Below, in pieces: positions 50,445-58,917 of a stretch of 64,000 nt of DNA. A program made the position numbers and the translations under genes. The DNA is taken from the NCBI RefSeq assembly GCF_042920265.1, contig NZ_JBDQZI010000008.1, forward strand, positions 116,047-180,046, given 5' to 3'. Numbering within the stretch: position 1 is the first letter of the stretch; every line of letters begins with the position of its first letter. Under the pieces are notes generated by a model. It was not told the origin of the DNA, made no database searches, and saw only the letters and a program-made list of their open reading frames with translations. This DNA is from Lysinibacillus_B sp042920265. Lineage in GTDB: Bacteria > Bacillota > Bacilli > Bacillales_A > Planococcaceae.

Positions 50445-51785
50445 ATGGAATTAAAGCGAGATTTAAAAAATCGCCACGTACAGCTTATTGCGATTGGTGG
50501 TACGATTGGTACAGGTTTATTTTTAGGTTCTGGTAGGGCGATAGCACTTGCAGGACCAAGTATTATATTGGCCTATTTAATTGTCGGAATTGCATTATTT
50601 TTTGTGATGCGTGCACTCGGTGAATTATTATTGTCAAATGCAGGATATACAACATTTACCGATTTTGCGACAGAATATATTGGACCGTGGGCAGGGTATG
50701 TAACAGGTTGGACTTATTGGTTTTGTTGGATTATGACGGCAATGGCAGACATCATTGCTGTAGGTATTTACGCACAATACTGGTTTGATATTCCGCAGTG
50801 GGTACCAGCACTGATTTGTGTTGTCGTATTGCTTGTTTTAAATTTATTAACTGTAAAACTATTTGGGGAATTAGAGTTTTGGTTTTCACTTATTAAAGTG
50901 GTGACAATTGTTGCGATGATTGTTATTGGGCTATATATGATTGTAACAGGGGTACAAACAGATGCAGGTACAGCGAGTGTATCAAATTTATGGGCACATG
51001 GTGGATTGTTCCCGAATGGCATTAGTGGGTTTTTACTCGCATTCCAAATGGTTGTCTTTGCCTTCGTTGGGGTGGAACTCGTTGGGGTGACAGCTGCTGA
51101 AACAGCTGATCCGAAGAAAAACATTCCATCTGCGATTAATAAAATTCCTGTACGTATTTTATTATTTTACGTAGGGGCGCTATTTGTTATTTTAGCCATC
51201 AACCCTTGGAATACGATGACAGCCGATAGTTCGCCATTCGTACAAGTATTTACATTGGCGGGTATTCCGATTGCAGCGGGTATTATTAACTTTGTTGTGA
51301 TGACTTCTGCTGCATCAGCAGGGAACTCAGGGATGTTTTCAACGAGCCGCATGTTATTTAATTTAGGTTCAAATAATCAAGCGAGTGCAAAATTTGCGAA
51401 GTTAAATAAACGAAGTGTACCGCAACATGCATTAATCGTATCAACGATTGTCGTATCAGTAGGTGCATTACTAAGTAAGTTAATGCCGGATGATGCATTT
51501 AGCTTAGTGACAACGATTAGTGCCATCTGTTTTATTTGGGTGTGGAGCATTATTTTAATTTCACACATTATTTATAAAAAGAAAAATCGTGCATTACATG
51601 AAGCATCAACATTCAAAGCACCGTTTACACCATTTATAAACTATGTAGTACTCGCATTCTTTGTATTTTTATTAGGGGTTATGCTGTATGCAGAAGCGAC
51701 ACGAACAGCATTGTTACTCACACCCGTTTGGTTTATTTTATTAATCATCTTATATCGTATTCGAATGAAAAAAAGCGCTCAGTAA
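50445..51785 (+). CDS. cycA: Amino-acid permease, D-serine/D-alanine/glycine transporter (CycA type)
   Basis: 446 aa, twelve membrane segments of the APC family. N-terminus ELKRDLKNRHVQLIAIGGTIGTGLFLGSG is the AAT-family opening (IAIGGTIGTGLFLGSG, about 17-32); VELVGVTAAETADPKKNIP (about 207-225) is the typical loop. It imports glycine and related amino acids by proton symport. A glycine riboswitch lies upstream, which fits glycine-dependent control. ATG after TTGGGGGAATCAGC. Confidence 0.88.
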   Translation: MELKRDLKNRHVQLIAIGGTIGTGLFLGSGRAIALAGPSIILAYLIVGIALFFVMRALGELLLSNAGYTTFTDFATEYIGPWAGYVTGWTYWFCWIMTAMADIIAVGIYAQYWFDIPQWVPALICVVVLLVLNLLTVKLFGELEFWFSLIKVVTIVAMIVIGLYMIVTGVQTDAGTASVSNLWAHGGLFPNGISGFLLAFQMVVFAFVGVELVGVTAAETADPKKNIPSAINKIPVRILLFYVGALFVILAINPWNTMTADSSPFVQVFTLAGIPIAAGIINFVVMTSAASAGNSGMFSTSRMLFNLGSNNQASAKFAKLNKRSVPQHALIVSTIVVSVGALLSKLMPDDAFSLVTTISAICFIWVWSIILISHIIYKKKNRALHEASTFKAPFTPFINYVVLAFFVFLLGVMLYAEATRTALLLTPVWFILLIILYRIRMKKSAQ

Positions 51786-51801
51786 TGAGTGCTTTTTTTA
51801 T
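51771..51801 (+). terminator. Intrinsic terminator overlapping the cycA stop
   Basis: AAAAGCGCTCA at 51771-51781 pairs with TGAGTGCTTTT at 51786-51796 (one mismatch). The cycA TAA lies in the loop, followed by a T-run. Confidence 0.82.
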
Positions 51802-51847
51802 ACGTTTAAACAGATTTCTAGACGATGGGGAATGGTTATGTTATTAT

Positions 51848-51865
51848 TATCTCGAATTAGAGATA
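51848..51865. promoter_or_regulatory. MhqR operator
   Basis: TATCTCGAATTAGAGATA, one mismatch from the known Bacillus MhqR palindrome (TATCTCGAATTCGAGATA). It lies 30 bp before the mhqR start, so the operon is autoregulated. Confidence 0.85.
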
Positions 51866-51894
51866 ATTGAATTTGAAATAAAAGAGGTGCAAGG

Positions 51895-52329
51895 ATGGAA
51901 CAACGCAATCAAGTATTACATGCGATTACTGTGTTACTTCGGGCCTCAAGGTCTTTAGAGGATTTATTGAAAAAGGATATGGCACAATATCAGTTAAATG
52001 CAACGGAATTTGCCGTGCTTGAATTTCTATATCATAAAGGGGAACAGCCGATTCAAGTGATTGGGAATAAGATTTTGATTGCAAGCAGTAGTATTACGTA
52101 TGTCATTGATAAACTGGAGCAAAAGGGGTATGTGAAGCGACGTGGCTGCCCAAATGATCGCCGCGTCATTTATACAGGCATCACAGCTGAAGGGGAGACA
52201 TTTATGAAGGAGATCTTCCCTGCGCACGAACAAAAGATGATAGAGCTATTTTCGTGCTTATCGAATGAGGAAGTGGAACAGATGATTCAACATCTCAAAA
52301 CAATTGGCTTAGCGGCGGAAAACAACTAG
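51895..52329 (+). CDS. mhqR: MarR-type repressor MhqR
   Basis: 144 aa winged helix. YQLNATEFAVLEFLYHKGEQPIQ then NKILIASSSITYVIDKLEQKGYVKRRG (about 62-88) and the wing CPNDRRVIYTGITAEGE. In Bacillus MhqR represses quinone-detoxification genes and is released by methylhydroquinone and related compounds. Its operator lies directly upstream and the dioxygenase gene mhqO lies 11 bp downstream. Ribosome site AGAGGTGCAAGG. Confidence 0.87.
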   Translation: MEQRNQVLHAITVLLRASRSLEDLLKKDMAQYQLNATEFAVLEFLYHKGEQPIQVIGNKILIASSSITYVIDKLEQKGYVKRRGCPNDRRVIYTGITAEGETFMKEIFPAHEQKMIELFSCLSNEEVEQMIQHLKTIGLAAENN

Positions 52330-52340
52330 GAGGTATTCAG

Positions 52341-53324
52341 ATGGAAGTATTAAAAGGAATTCACCATGTAACAGCGATTACAAGTAGCGCAGAGGAAAAC
52401 TATCGATTTTTTACGTATGTACTTGGCATGCGTTTAGTGAAAAAAACGGTCAATCAAGATGATATTCAAACATATCATTTATTTTTCGCAGATGATAAAG
52501 GAGCAGCAGGAACAGACGTCACATTTTTCGATTTCCCAGGTATCCCGAAAGGACAGCATGGAACAAATGAAATTGCGATTACCGCATTTCGTGTGCCAAA
52601 TGATGAAGCATTAACTTATTGGGAAAAGCGCTTTACACGATTAAATGTGAAACATGCAGGAATTCAAGAACAGTTCGGCAAAAAAGTATTACCGTTTGTT
52701 GATTTTGATAACCAACAATATCAATTAATTTCAGATGAACACAATCAAGGCGTTGCTGCAGGTACGCCGTGGCAAACTGGTCCGATTCCACTTGAATATG
52801 CGATTACGGGGCTTGGTCCAGTCACAATTCGTATTGCCGACTTTGATTTCTTCCAGCAAGTGCTTGAACGTGTTTTCCAATTTACATTAACAGCAAGTGA
52901 TGGAAATACACATTTATTTGAAGTAGCGGAAGGTGGCAACGGTGCAAGTGTTATCATCATTCACGATGAAGCAAGTCCAACTGGCAGACAAGGTTATGGC
53001 ACAGTGCATCACGTAGCGTTTCGGGTGGAGGACAAAGAGGCATTAGCGGCATGGCAAGAGCGGATTGAAGCTTTTGGTTTCCAAACATCTGGATTTGTGG
53101 ACCGTTATTTCTTCGGCTCGCTCTATACAAGAGTCGCTCCCCAAATATTATTTGAACTAGCGACAGACGGGCCAGGATTTATGGGAGATGAGCCATATGA
53201 AACACTTGGTGAAAAACTATCTTTACCACCATTCTTTGAAGAAAAACGTACACAAATTGAGCAATTAGTACGCCCAATTGATACAGTACGTAGCACAATC
53301 CAATTTGAAAAAGAATATGAGTAG
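52341..53324 (+). CDS. mhqO: Ring-cleaving dioxygenase MhqO (glyoxalase/VOC family)
   Basis: 327 aa with two VOC modules. The first starts MEVLKGIHHVTAITSSAEENYRFF (His about 8), the second ends YGTVHHVAFRVEDKE (His about 222). FDFPGIPKGQHGTNEIAITAFRVP and ILFELATDGPGFMGDEP (Glu about 273) are typical of the MhqA/E/O group of Bacillus. It cleaves hydroquinone or catechol-type rings with Fe(II). Part of the mhqR operon. Confidence 0.88.
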   Translation: MEVLKGIHHVTAITSSAEENYRFFTYVLGMRLVKKTVNQDDIQTYHLFFADDKGAAGTDVTFFDFPGIPKGQHGTNEIAITAFRVPNDEALTYWEKRFTRLNVKHAGIQEQFGKKVLPFVDFDNQQYQLISDEHNQGVAAGTPWQTGPIPLEYAITGLGPVTIRIADFDFFQQVLERVFQFTLTASDGNTHLFEVAEGGNGASVIIIHDEASPTGRQGYGTVHHVAFRVEDKEALAAWQERIEAFGFQTSGFVDRYFFGSLYTRVAPQILFELATDGPGFMGDEPYETLGEKLSLPPFFEEKRTQIEQLVRPIDTVRSTIQFEKEYE

Positions 53325-53665
53325 TTATATGTCATCTGTCATGTAATAGTCATAGATATTTTCTCATCCATAGTCAGATTATTTGGTTTATTCGTCGAAG
53401 TATTTTTAATGGGGGCAATGATGGAAATAAGACTTGCTGCATTCGGTCTAAACATCCCCGTACGAGCAAAACACTACCGTTATAGTGGAACATTAAAATG
53501 CACATATATATAATCGGCGTGTCCGTGATGGAGAAATAATAAATATGTAAATATAGTGAATGGAGTATCAATAATAGTGATATTATTGGTACTCTTTTCT
53601 TATTGTGTAAAAATAGTATTTAAACATACAAATTTTTGTCGTTTGTTCGTCTAATGTAGAAAGAG

Positions 53666-54172
53666 GTGAGTGAAGTGGATTTTGAAGAGCTGTATGAAAG
53701 GTATTTTCATTCGATTTATCGCACGATTTTTTACATGGTAGATGACGAGACGTTAGCAGAGGATTTAACACAAGAAACCTTTTTACGTGTTTATAAAGGT
53801 AATTTTAAACGGCAAGCGACATTGTCAACATACATACACCAAATTGCAAGAAATTTAGTCGTCGATCATTATAGGCGAAAGGCGTTAATTCGTTGGCTCC
53901 CTTTTCAGACGAAGCATGAGAAAACGGAGATACGTTTTGTGCCACATACATGGATTGAACAAGAAGAAAGTCGAGCGATGTTATACGCTGCACTACAAAC
54001 ATTAAAAAGAGAACACCGAGCAGTCGTAATTTACCGAAAAATCGAACAGCTTTCAATCGAAGAAACGGCGCATATTTTAGGATGGTCCACGACGAAGGTT
54101 GCTAATACACAGCGTACAGCAATGAAAGCATTAGAAAGGTTACTTAGGGGGGATGAAAATGGATTTGCATAA
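53666..54172 (+). CDS. ECF-type RNA polymerase sigma factor
   Basis: 168 aa. Region 2: DFEELYERYFHSIYRTIFYM, AEDLTQETFLRVYKG (about 30-44) and IHQIARNLVVDHYRRK. Region 4: LKREHRAVVIYRKIEQLSIEE then ILGWSTTKVANTQRTAMKAL (about 137-156). GTG start with AGAGG six bases earlier. The membrane protein behind it overlaps by 14 bases and is probably its anti-sigma factor. No clear self-promoter of AAC-N16-CGTC type was found, though CGTCTAA is present at about 53,650. Confidence 0.87.
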   Translation: MSEVDFEELYERYFHSIYRTIFYMVDDETLAEDLTQETFLRVYKGNFKRQATLSTYIHQIARNLVVDHYRRKALIRWLPFQTKHEKTEIRFVPHTWIEQEESRAMLYAALQTLKREHRAVVIYRKIEQLSIEETAHILGWSTTKVANTQRTAMKALERLLRGDENGFA

Positions 54173-55013
54173 ACGATTACAAGAGCTTGAAAAATTACCT
54201 GTGGACGAAGGAATGAAAAGAGCGATGTATCATCAGATTCAGCGCCCCAAAAAGAACAATTATATTTGGAAAGAGCTAGCATTGATTGTAGGCATTGTGC
54301 TACTTGCGATTGTTTTAATAATCCCTCCCCAATCACAGTCTACTGCTACAGGTACTATTCAAGAAGTGTATAAATATTTTGGCGGAGATGAAGGCGCATT
54401 TTATGGTCGTGCCTCAACGCTTTATATTGGTGTAGACCGTGTGGTAAATGAAGAGGTAAAGACATTTTTTGCTACCATCGAAAAAGAAGAGTTTACAAAA
54501 AAAGGTAAATTAGGGCGTCATATTGCGGATGTAGTGGTCGTGCAAGATGATGGAGCTCAACATCGTTATCAAGTGTCTGAGTATGATATGCTCGATGTGG
54601 ATACAGGACTGTATTATTCGGGGGAATCGGAACAGTACAGCGAAGTATTTAACGAGTTATATAGTGTAGATGTATTACCTATGTGGTCACAATTGATCGT
54701 GCTTATTGTATTAATTCACCGAGCGATATTAAATCGCATGTATAAAAAGAAGGGGTTTCATCGTCCGAAGCATTTTAAAGGCGCATATGTACTAGTTGGA
54801 TTGTTTGTCGGGATTTTTAGTAGTTCAGTACTGTGGCATATTTATATCGGTCCACTGTATCAACCGATATTATTAATAGTTTGCATTGCTTGGGTCTATA
54901 TAGCTTGGAGAGCCCTAAAGCCACAACTCCCAACGTCGTTATTTTATACAGCGGAAAAAATAAATCTGCTCCTTATACTACTTGGGGTCATCATGGTTAT
55001 TTTGACCTTGTAA
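54159..55013 (+). CDS. Putative membrane anti-sigma factor
   Basis: 284 aa from ATG at 54159 (an ATG at 54153 is too close to the GGGGGG site). Cytoplasmic head of about 35 residues (HKRLQELEKLPVDEGMKRAM), one membrane helix (about 41-58, LALIVGIVLLAIVLIIPP), an exposed domain of about 115 residues, then four more helices. Layout of an anti-sigma with an extracytoplasmic sensor, although the classical zinc-finger motif is absent. Assignment rests on coupling with the ECF gene. Confidence 0.62.
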   Translation: MDLHKRLQELEKLPVDEGMKRAMYHQIQRPKKNNYIWKELALIVGIVLLAIVLIIPPQSQSTATGTIQEVYKYFGGDEGAFYGRASTLYIGVDRVVNEEVKTFFATIEKEEFTKKGKLGRHIADVVVVQDDGAQHRYQVSEYDMLDVDTGLYYSGESEQYSEVFNELYSVDVLPMWSQLIVLIVLIHRAILNRMYKKKGFHRPKHFKGAYVLVGLFVGIFSSSVLWHIYIGPLYQPILLIVCIAWVYIAWRALKPQLPTSLFYTAEKINLLLILLGVIMVILTL

Positions 55014-55026
55014 CAGATTGCCAAAG

Positions 55027-55060
55027 AAGGGTGTTAACAATCGCTAACACCCTTTTACTT
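55027..55060 (+). terminator. Intrinsic terminator of the ECF operon
   Basis: AAGGGTGTTA at 55027-55036 pairs with TAACACCCTT at 55045-55054, then TTACTT. Confidence 0.8.
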
Positions 55061-55274
55061 ATGTAACAGTACTTATTTAATCCCTTCAGTACACAATGCC
55101 CCATAAATCTTTCTGTATGTTTAGGGGTGTGTCATACATTAGAAAAATTGTATATTTTCAAGTGTTCTATCATACGCTTTTATGAAAATTCATTCATTAT
55201 ACATTTCAGCAAGTGAAAGGACGTTTCATCCAAATGAGTGCTTTTACCGATTTCATTAAATAGGAGGAATGAGG

Positions 55275-56762
55275 ATGTCAGAGACACTTGTACAAACGAG
55301 TTTCGGACAAGTGATAGGGGAAAACGTTGATGGAATTGCGGTTTGGAAAGGGATTCCTTATGCTAAAGCCCCAATTGGAAAACTCCGATTTAGTCCACCG
55401 CAAAGTCCTGATGCATGGGAAGGGGTATATGAAGCGACACAATTCGGTCCTTCAGCTATACAGCCTGAAAGGGAGATGATGAGGTTTCTAGATGCTCATG
55501 TTGAGGAAGATGAGATGAGTGAAGACTGTTTATATTTAAATATTTGGTCACCCGGAGCAGATAATAAAAAAAGAGCGGTGATGGTATGGATTCATGGCGG
55601 TGCATTTATGAACGGCTCAGGTAACAGCAAATCTTACAATGGTGCATCGTTTGCAGCCCATCATGATGTAGTCGTGGTCACCATCAATTATCGACTAGGC
55701 GTTTTCGGATTTTTACATTTAGGTAGTATCGATAATGAGCAATTTGCGGGTACGGGAAACTGCGGCATACTTGACCAAATCGCGGCGCTAAAATGGGTTA
55801 AAGAAAATATTGAAGCATTCGGCGGTGACCCGAATAATATTACAGTATTTGGTGAATCTGCGGGGGCTATGAGTATTGGTATATTATTGGCCATTCCTTC
55901 TGCAAGTGGTCTATTCCAAAAGGCAATTTTACAAAGTGGGGCTGCACGAAATGTATTGCCATCGGTAGTGGCAACACAAGTATGCACAGACATTTTAGCA
56001 AAACTCGGAATCGATAAGGAGCATTTATCGAGATTAGAAGAGGTGTCAACAGCAGAATTATTAGAAGCATCAAGGCATGTATCACCGATGTTACTTGGTC
56101 CGGTCATTGATGGTGTCGTAATTCAAGAGCCACCTGAACTATCTATTGTCAATGGGGCAAGTAAGCATATCGATCTGTTAATCGGAACGACAAAAGATGA
56201 ATACTGCTTATTTACGTATGTTGATGCGCCATTAGATGGATTAGATGAAGAAGGGATTGATCTGTATTTAAAGAAAATGCTCACACATAAATGGGATCAA
56301 ATTAAACTAAATTTACAGCACGAAACCTTGAATAAAGCGTTAGTGGAAAAAGTACTCACATTTGATATATTTACAGCGCCTGCCATTTGGCTAGCAGAGC
56401 AGCAAGCAAGGCAAGGTGCATCTGTTTGGATGTATCGATTTGATTGGGAGTCGCCTGTATTAGATGGCGAATTAAAAGCATGTCATGCACTGGAAATCCC
56501 TTTTGTCTGGCATCAACTCAATAAAAGTACAGAGTTTTTATTAGGTAACGCTCCTGACTACGCACTCGCTCACCATATGCATAAAGCATGGGCTACTTTT
56601 GCGAAAGAAGGCGACCCGAATATTGAAGAGCTACCGACATGGCCAGCATATCATGTGAAAAATAGAGAAACGATGCTTTTTGATGTAAACTGTCAAACCG
56701 TTCAAAATCCTGATAAACAGTACCGATTAATTTGGGATGCTGTATCACTTAGTATTAATTAG
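55275..56762 (+). CDS. Type-B carboxylesterase (para-nitrobenzyl esterase family)
   Basis: 495 aa. GIPYAKAPIGKLRFSPPQSP (about 29-48), oxyanion motif VWIHGGAFMNGSG (about 104-116) and nucleophile FGESAGAMS with Ser 195 are all visible; the catalytic His should be in CHALEIPFVWH (about 402-412). Cytoplasmic by lack of signal peptide. ATG at 55275 sits seven bases after AGGAGG; the ATG at 55269 is too close. Related to B. subtilis PnbA. Substrate unknown; hydrolyses esters broadly. Confidence 0.88.
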   Translation: MSETLVQTSFGQVIGENVDGIAVWKGIPYAKAPIGKLRFSPPQSPDAWEGVYEATQFGPSAIQPEREMMRFLDAHVEEDEMSEDCLYLNIWSPGADNKKRAVMVWIHGGAFMNGSGNSKSYNGASFAAHHDVVVVTINYRLGVFGFLHLGSIDNEQFAGTGNCGILDQIAALKWVKENIEAFGGDPNNITVFGESAGAMSIGILLAIPSASGLFQKAILQSGAARNVLPSVVATQVCTDILAKLGIDKEHLSRLEEVSTAELLEASRHVSPMLLGPVIDGVVIQEPPELSIVNGASKHIDLLIGTTKDEYCLFTYVDAPLDGLDEEGIDLYLKKMLTHKWDQIKLNLQHETLNKALVEKVLTFDIFTAPAIWLAEQQARQGASVWMYRFDWESPVLDGELKACHALEIPFVWHQLNKSTEFLLGNAPDYALAHHMHKAWATFAKEGDPNIEELPTWPAYHVKNRETMLFDVNCQTVQNPDKQYRLIWDAVSLSIN

Positions 56763-56827
56763 GCATGTCGTAACGTATGAAGAATTCATTGTATAAAAAT
56801 AGCATGGCTTGAACGAAATGAATATCG

Positions 56828-56861
56828 GATAGCCTGCTAAAGACGAATCCAGTAGGCTATC
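56828..56861. terminator. Hairpin after the carboxylesterase
   Basis: GATAGCCTGCT at 56828-56838 pairs with AGTAGGCTATC at 56851-56861 (one G-U). The following bases are only weakly T-rich. Confidence 0.55.
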
Positions 56862-56950
56862 TAGATTTATGAAAGAGGATGTCATCACTGGACAAGTGAT
56901 TATAGACAGAGGCAGCTCTTGATAAAAGAAATGCAGAACGGAGTGGGTGT

Positions 56951-58123
56951 ATGGAGTTTAGGTTAACGGAAGAGCAAAAAATGGTGCAGGAAACGATTCG
57001 TCAATTTGTGAAAGAGGAGCTTATTCCGCTTGAAGATGAAGTACTTAAAAATGAGCAAGAGGGCAGACCAGGTTTACCCCCTGAAAAATTAAAAGAGCTA
57101 CAATTTAAAGCAAAAGAAATGGGTTTTTGGGGTATTGATACACCAGAAGAGTATGGTGGTGCAGGTCTTGATCCAATGCTGTTAGCTATTGTTTTAATGG
57201 AATTGGGCAAAACATTCGTGCCATTTGCGTTTGGGGGCTCTGCTGATAATATTCTTTATTATACGAATGAAGAGCAAAAGAAACGATATTTAATACCAAC
57301 CATTAATGGAGAGAAGACGTCATGCTTTGCGATGATAGAGCCGAATAGTGGATCAAATAAGCAAAACATTCAAATGACAGCTGTAAAAGACGGCAACGAA
57401 TGGGTGTTACATGGAGAGAAGACATGGATCACAGATGGACATGAAGCGGACTTTGTCATGGTCATTGCTGTGACAGATAAAGAGGCGTATGAAAAAACAG
57501 GGCGAGACGGCGTGACATGCTTTCTTGTAGATCGTGAAATGGGGTGGACGTCTAAAGTTGACCCGACGACGGGAGAAGGCAATCCAGTAAGCTTAGTATT
57601 CCAGCATGTACGTGTACCAGAAGAAAACATTTTAGGTGATGTGCACGGTGGTTACAATTTAGGGCTTGAATGGGTTAGCTTTGCTCGCTGGGTTGCTAGT
57701 GTACGAGCTATTGGTGCGGCGGAGCATCTATTACAAATGGCGATTGATTATTCAAAAGAACGTGAAACATTTAGCCAGCCCATTGCGGAGCATCAAGCAA
57801 TGCAACAAATGATGGAGAATTATGCTAGTGATATTGAAGCCGCAAAACGGTCAATGCTAAATGCTACATTTACGTTAGATAAAGAGGGAGACAATAAACA
57901 TGTGGCATCGATGGCGAAACTACCTGGAGCTGCGATAGGGAGTCACGTGGTAGACAGTGTTTTACAAATTTACGGAGATATTTATACGAAAGAATTGCCG
58001 ATGGATCGTTGGTACCGTGAAGCGCGGCTATGGCGAATTTACGAGGGGGCAGATGAAAATCAGCACACGATTATTGCTCGTAATCTAGTAGAAGAACAAG
58101 TGAAAATAGGGCAATATGTTTAA
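56951..58123 (+). CDS. Acyl-CoA dehydrogenase
   Basis: 390 aa, full-length. CFAMIEPNSGSNKQNIQMTAVKDGN (flavin and acyl-CoA contacts, about 118-142), TWITDGHEADFVMVIAV (about 154-170), and RLWRIYEGADENQHTIIARN near the C-terminus with the Glu of YEGADE in the usual region. FAD-dependent first step of beta-oxidation or a branched-chain equivalent. No electron-transfer flavoprotein or thiolase gene lies next to it; monocistronic with a hairpin behind. Confidence 0.87.
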   Translation: MEFRLTEEQKMVQETIRQFVKEELIPLEDEVLKNEQEGRPGLPPEKLKELQFKAKEMGFWGIDTPEEYGGAGLDPMLLAIVLMELGKTFVPFAFGGSADNILYYTNEEQKKRYLIPTINGEKTSCFAMIEPNSGSNKQNIQMTAVKDGNEWVLHGEKTWITDGHEADFVMVIAVTDKEAYEKTGRDGVTCFLVDREMGWTSKVDPTTGEGNPVSLVFQHVRVPEENILGDVHGGYNLGLEWVSFARWVASVRAIGAAEHLLQMAIDYSKERETFSQPIAEHQAMQQMMENYASDIEAAKRSMLNATFTLDKEGDNKHVASMAKLPGAAIGSHVVDSVLQIYGDIYTKELPMDRWYREARLWRIYEGADENQHTIIARNLVEEQVKIGQYV

Positions 58124-58164
58124 TTGATAGTATCATATTACCGCTTATAAATATCGTAATTTGT

Positions 58165-58200
58165 AAGACCAAATTTCAAAAGTAGATTTGGTCTTTTTCT
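58165..58200 (+). terminator. Intrinsic terminator after acyl-CoA dehydrogenase
   Basis: AAGACCAAAT at 58165-58174 pairs with ATTTGGTCTT at 58186-58195, followed by TTTCTT. Confidence 0.82.
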
Positions 58201-58236
58201 TATGGTAAATTTATGAGTAATTTTTAGGGGGAGTGT

Positions 58237-58713
58237 ATGGTGAAGTTGATCCAGATTGATTTAGCACAGCATCGGTATACGGTAATTCAATTTCGAAAGG
58301 ACTCATTTGTTGTTAGTCTTGGAGATGCTTCGGGTTTAGGGGGAGACGAGCATTACCTGCAGTGGCTAGAAGATAAAATATTTAAGTATCGGGCAGGTTT
58401 TGTATTCATTGAAGAAGACGGCAAGCCGATTGGACAATTGGAACTAATGATTCGTGAGTACGAAGGTAGAAGCATAGGATATACCTCTTTACATTATTTA
58501 CTAACTGAAAGTCGGGGGAAGGGAAAAGGGTGTACATTGCATAACTATGCACGAAAGTTTTTTAAAGATAATGAGGTGAATGAATATCATTTACGAGTAT
58601 CACCAACAAATAGAGCTGCATTAAAGTTTTATCCCGCATTAACGGGCATTAAGACGCCCACCTCAAGGATTAAGGAAATCGAGAAGTGTAGGTGGGAGAT
58701 CAACTGCCCGTAA
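58237..58713 (+). CDS. GNAT-family N-acetyltransferase
   Basis: 158 aa. Residues about 87-101 (TESRGKGKGCTLHNY) form the acetyl-CoA-binding loop R-G-K-G-x-G/C, and YHLRVSPTNRAALKFYPALTG (about 120-140) is the C-terminal GNAT strand-helix. The start ATG follows GGGGGAGTGT closely; the next codon is GTG, which is a possible alternative. Substrate unknown. A strong inverted repeat lies downstream. Confidence 0.8.
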   Translation: MVKLIQIDLAQHRYTVIQFRKDSFVVSLGDASGLGGDEHYLQWLEDKIFKYRAGFVFIEEDGKPIGQLELMIREYEGRSIGYTSLHYLLTESRGKGKGCTLHNYARKFFKDNEVNEYHLRVSPTNRAALKFYPALTGIKTPTSRIKEIEKCRWEINCP

Positions 58714-58734
58714 AAGCCCGATTGGTTCAACTAA

Positions 58735-58768
58735 CAATCAGTGGGGATAAAGAAAACCCCACTGATTG
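58735..58768 (+). terminator. 12-bp perfect inverted repeat after the acetyltransferase
   Basis: CAATCAGTGGGG at 58735-58746 and CCCCACTGATTG at 58757-58768. Stable stem, though only AAGTTTCACTTT follows; probable terminator. Confidence 0.65.
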
Positions 58769-58917
58769 AAGTTTCACTTTATGAAAAAATGGGGATGGCA
58801 CAACTAGGAACAGAAGTTGAAGGCAAAGTAATCCGAATGCGAGGATATTTATAAAAATGTGACATATCGTTTATAATTTAACATACTAGCGATATTTAAG
58901 TAGAAAAGAGGGATGCT

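Noticed and set aside
53600..53665. Self-regulated ECF promoter before the sigma gene
   Set aside because: CGTCTAA is present, but the best upstream AAC lies 22 bases away instead of 16 to 17, so the match is not convincing.
58800..58917. LexA/SOS box upstream of dinB
   Set aside because: No CGAAC-N4-GTTCG-like sequence could be found.
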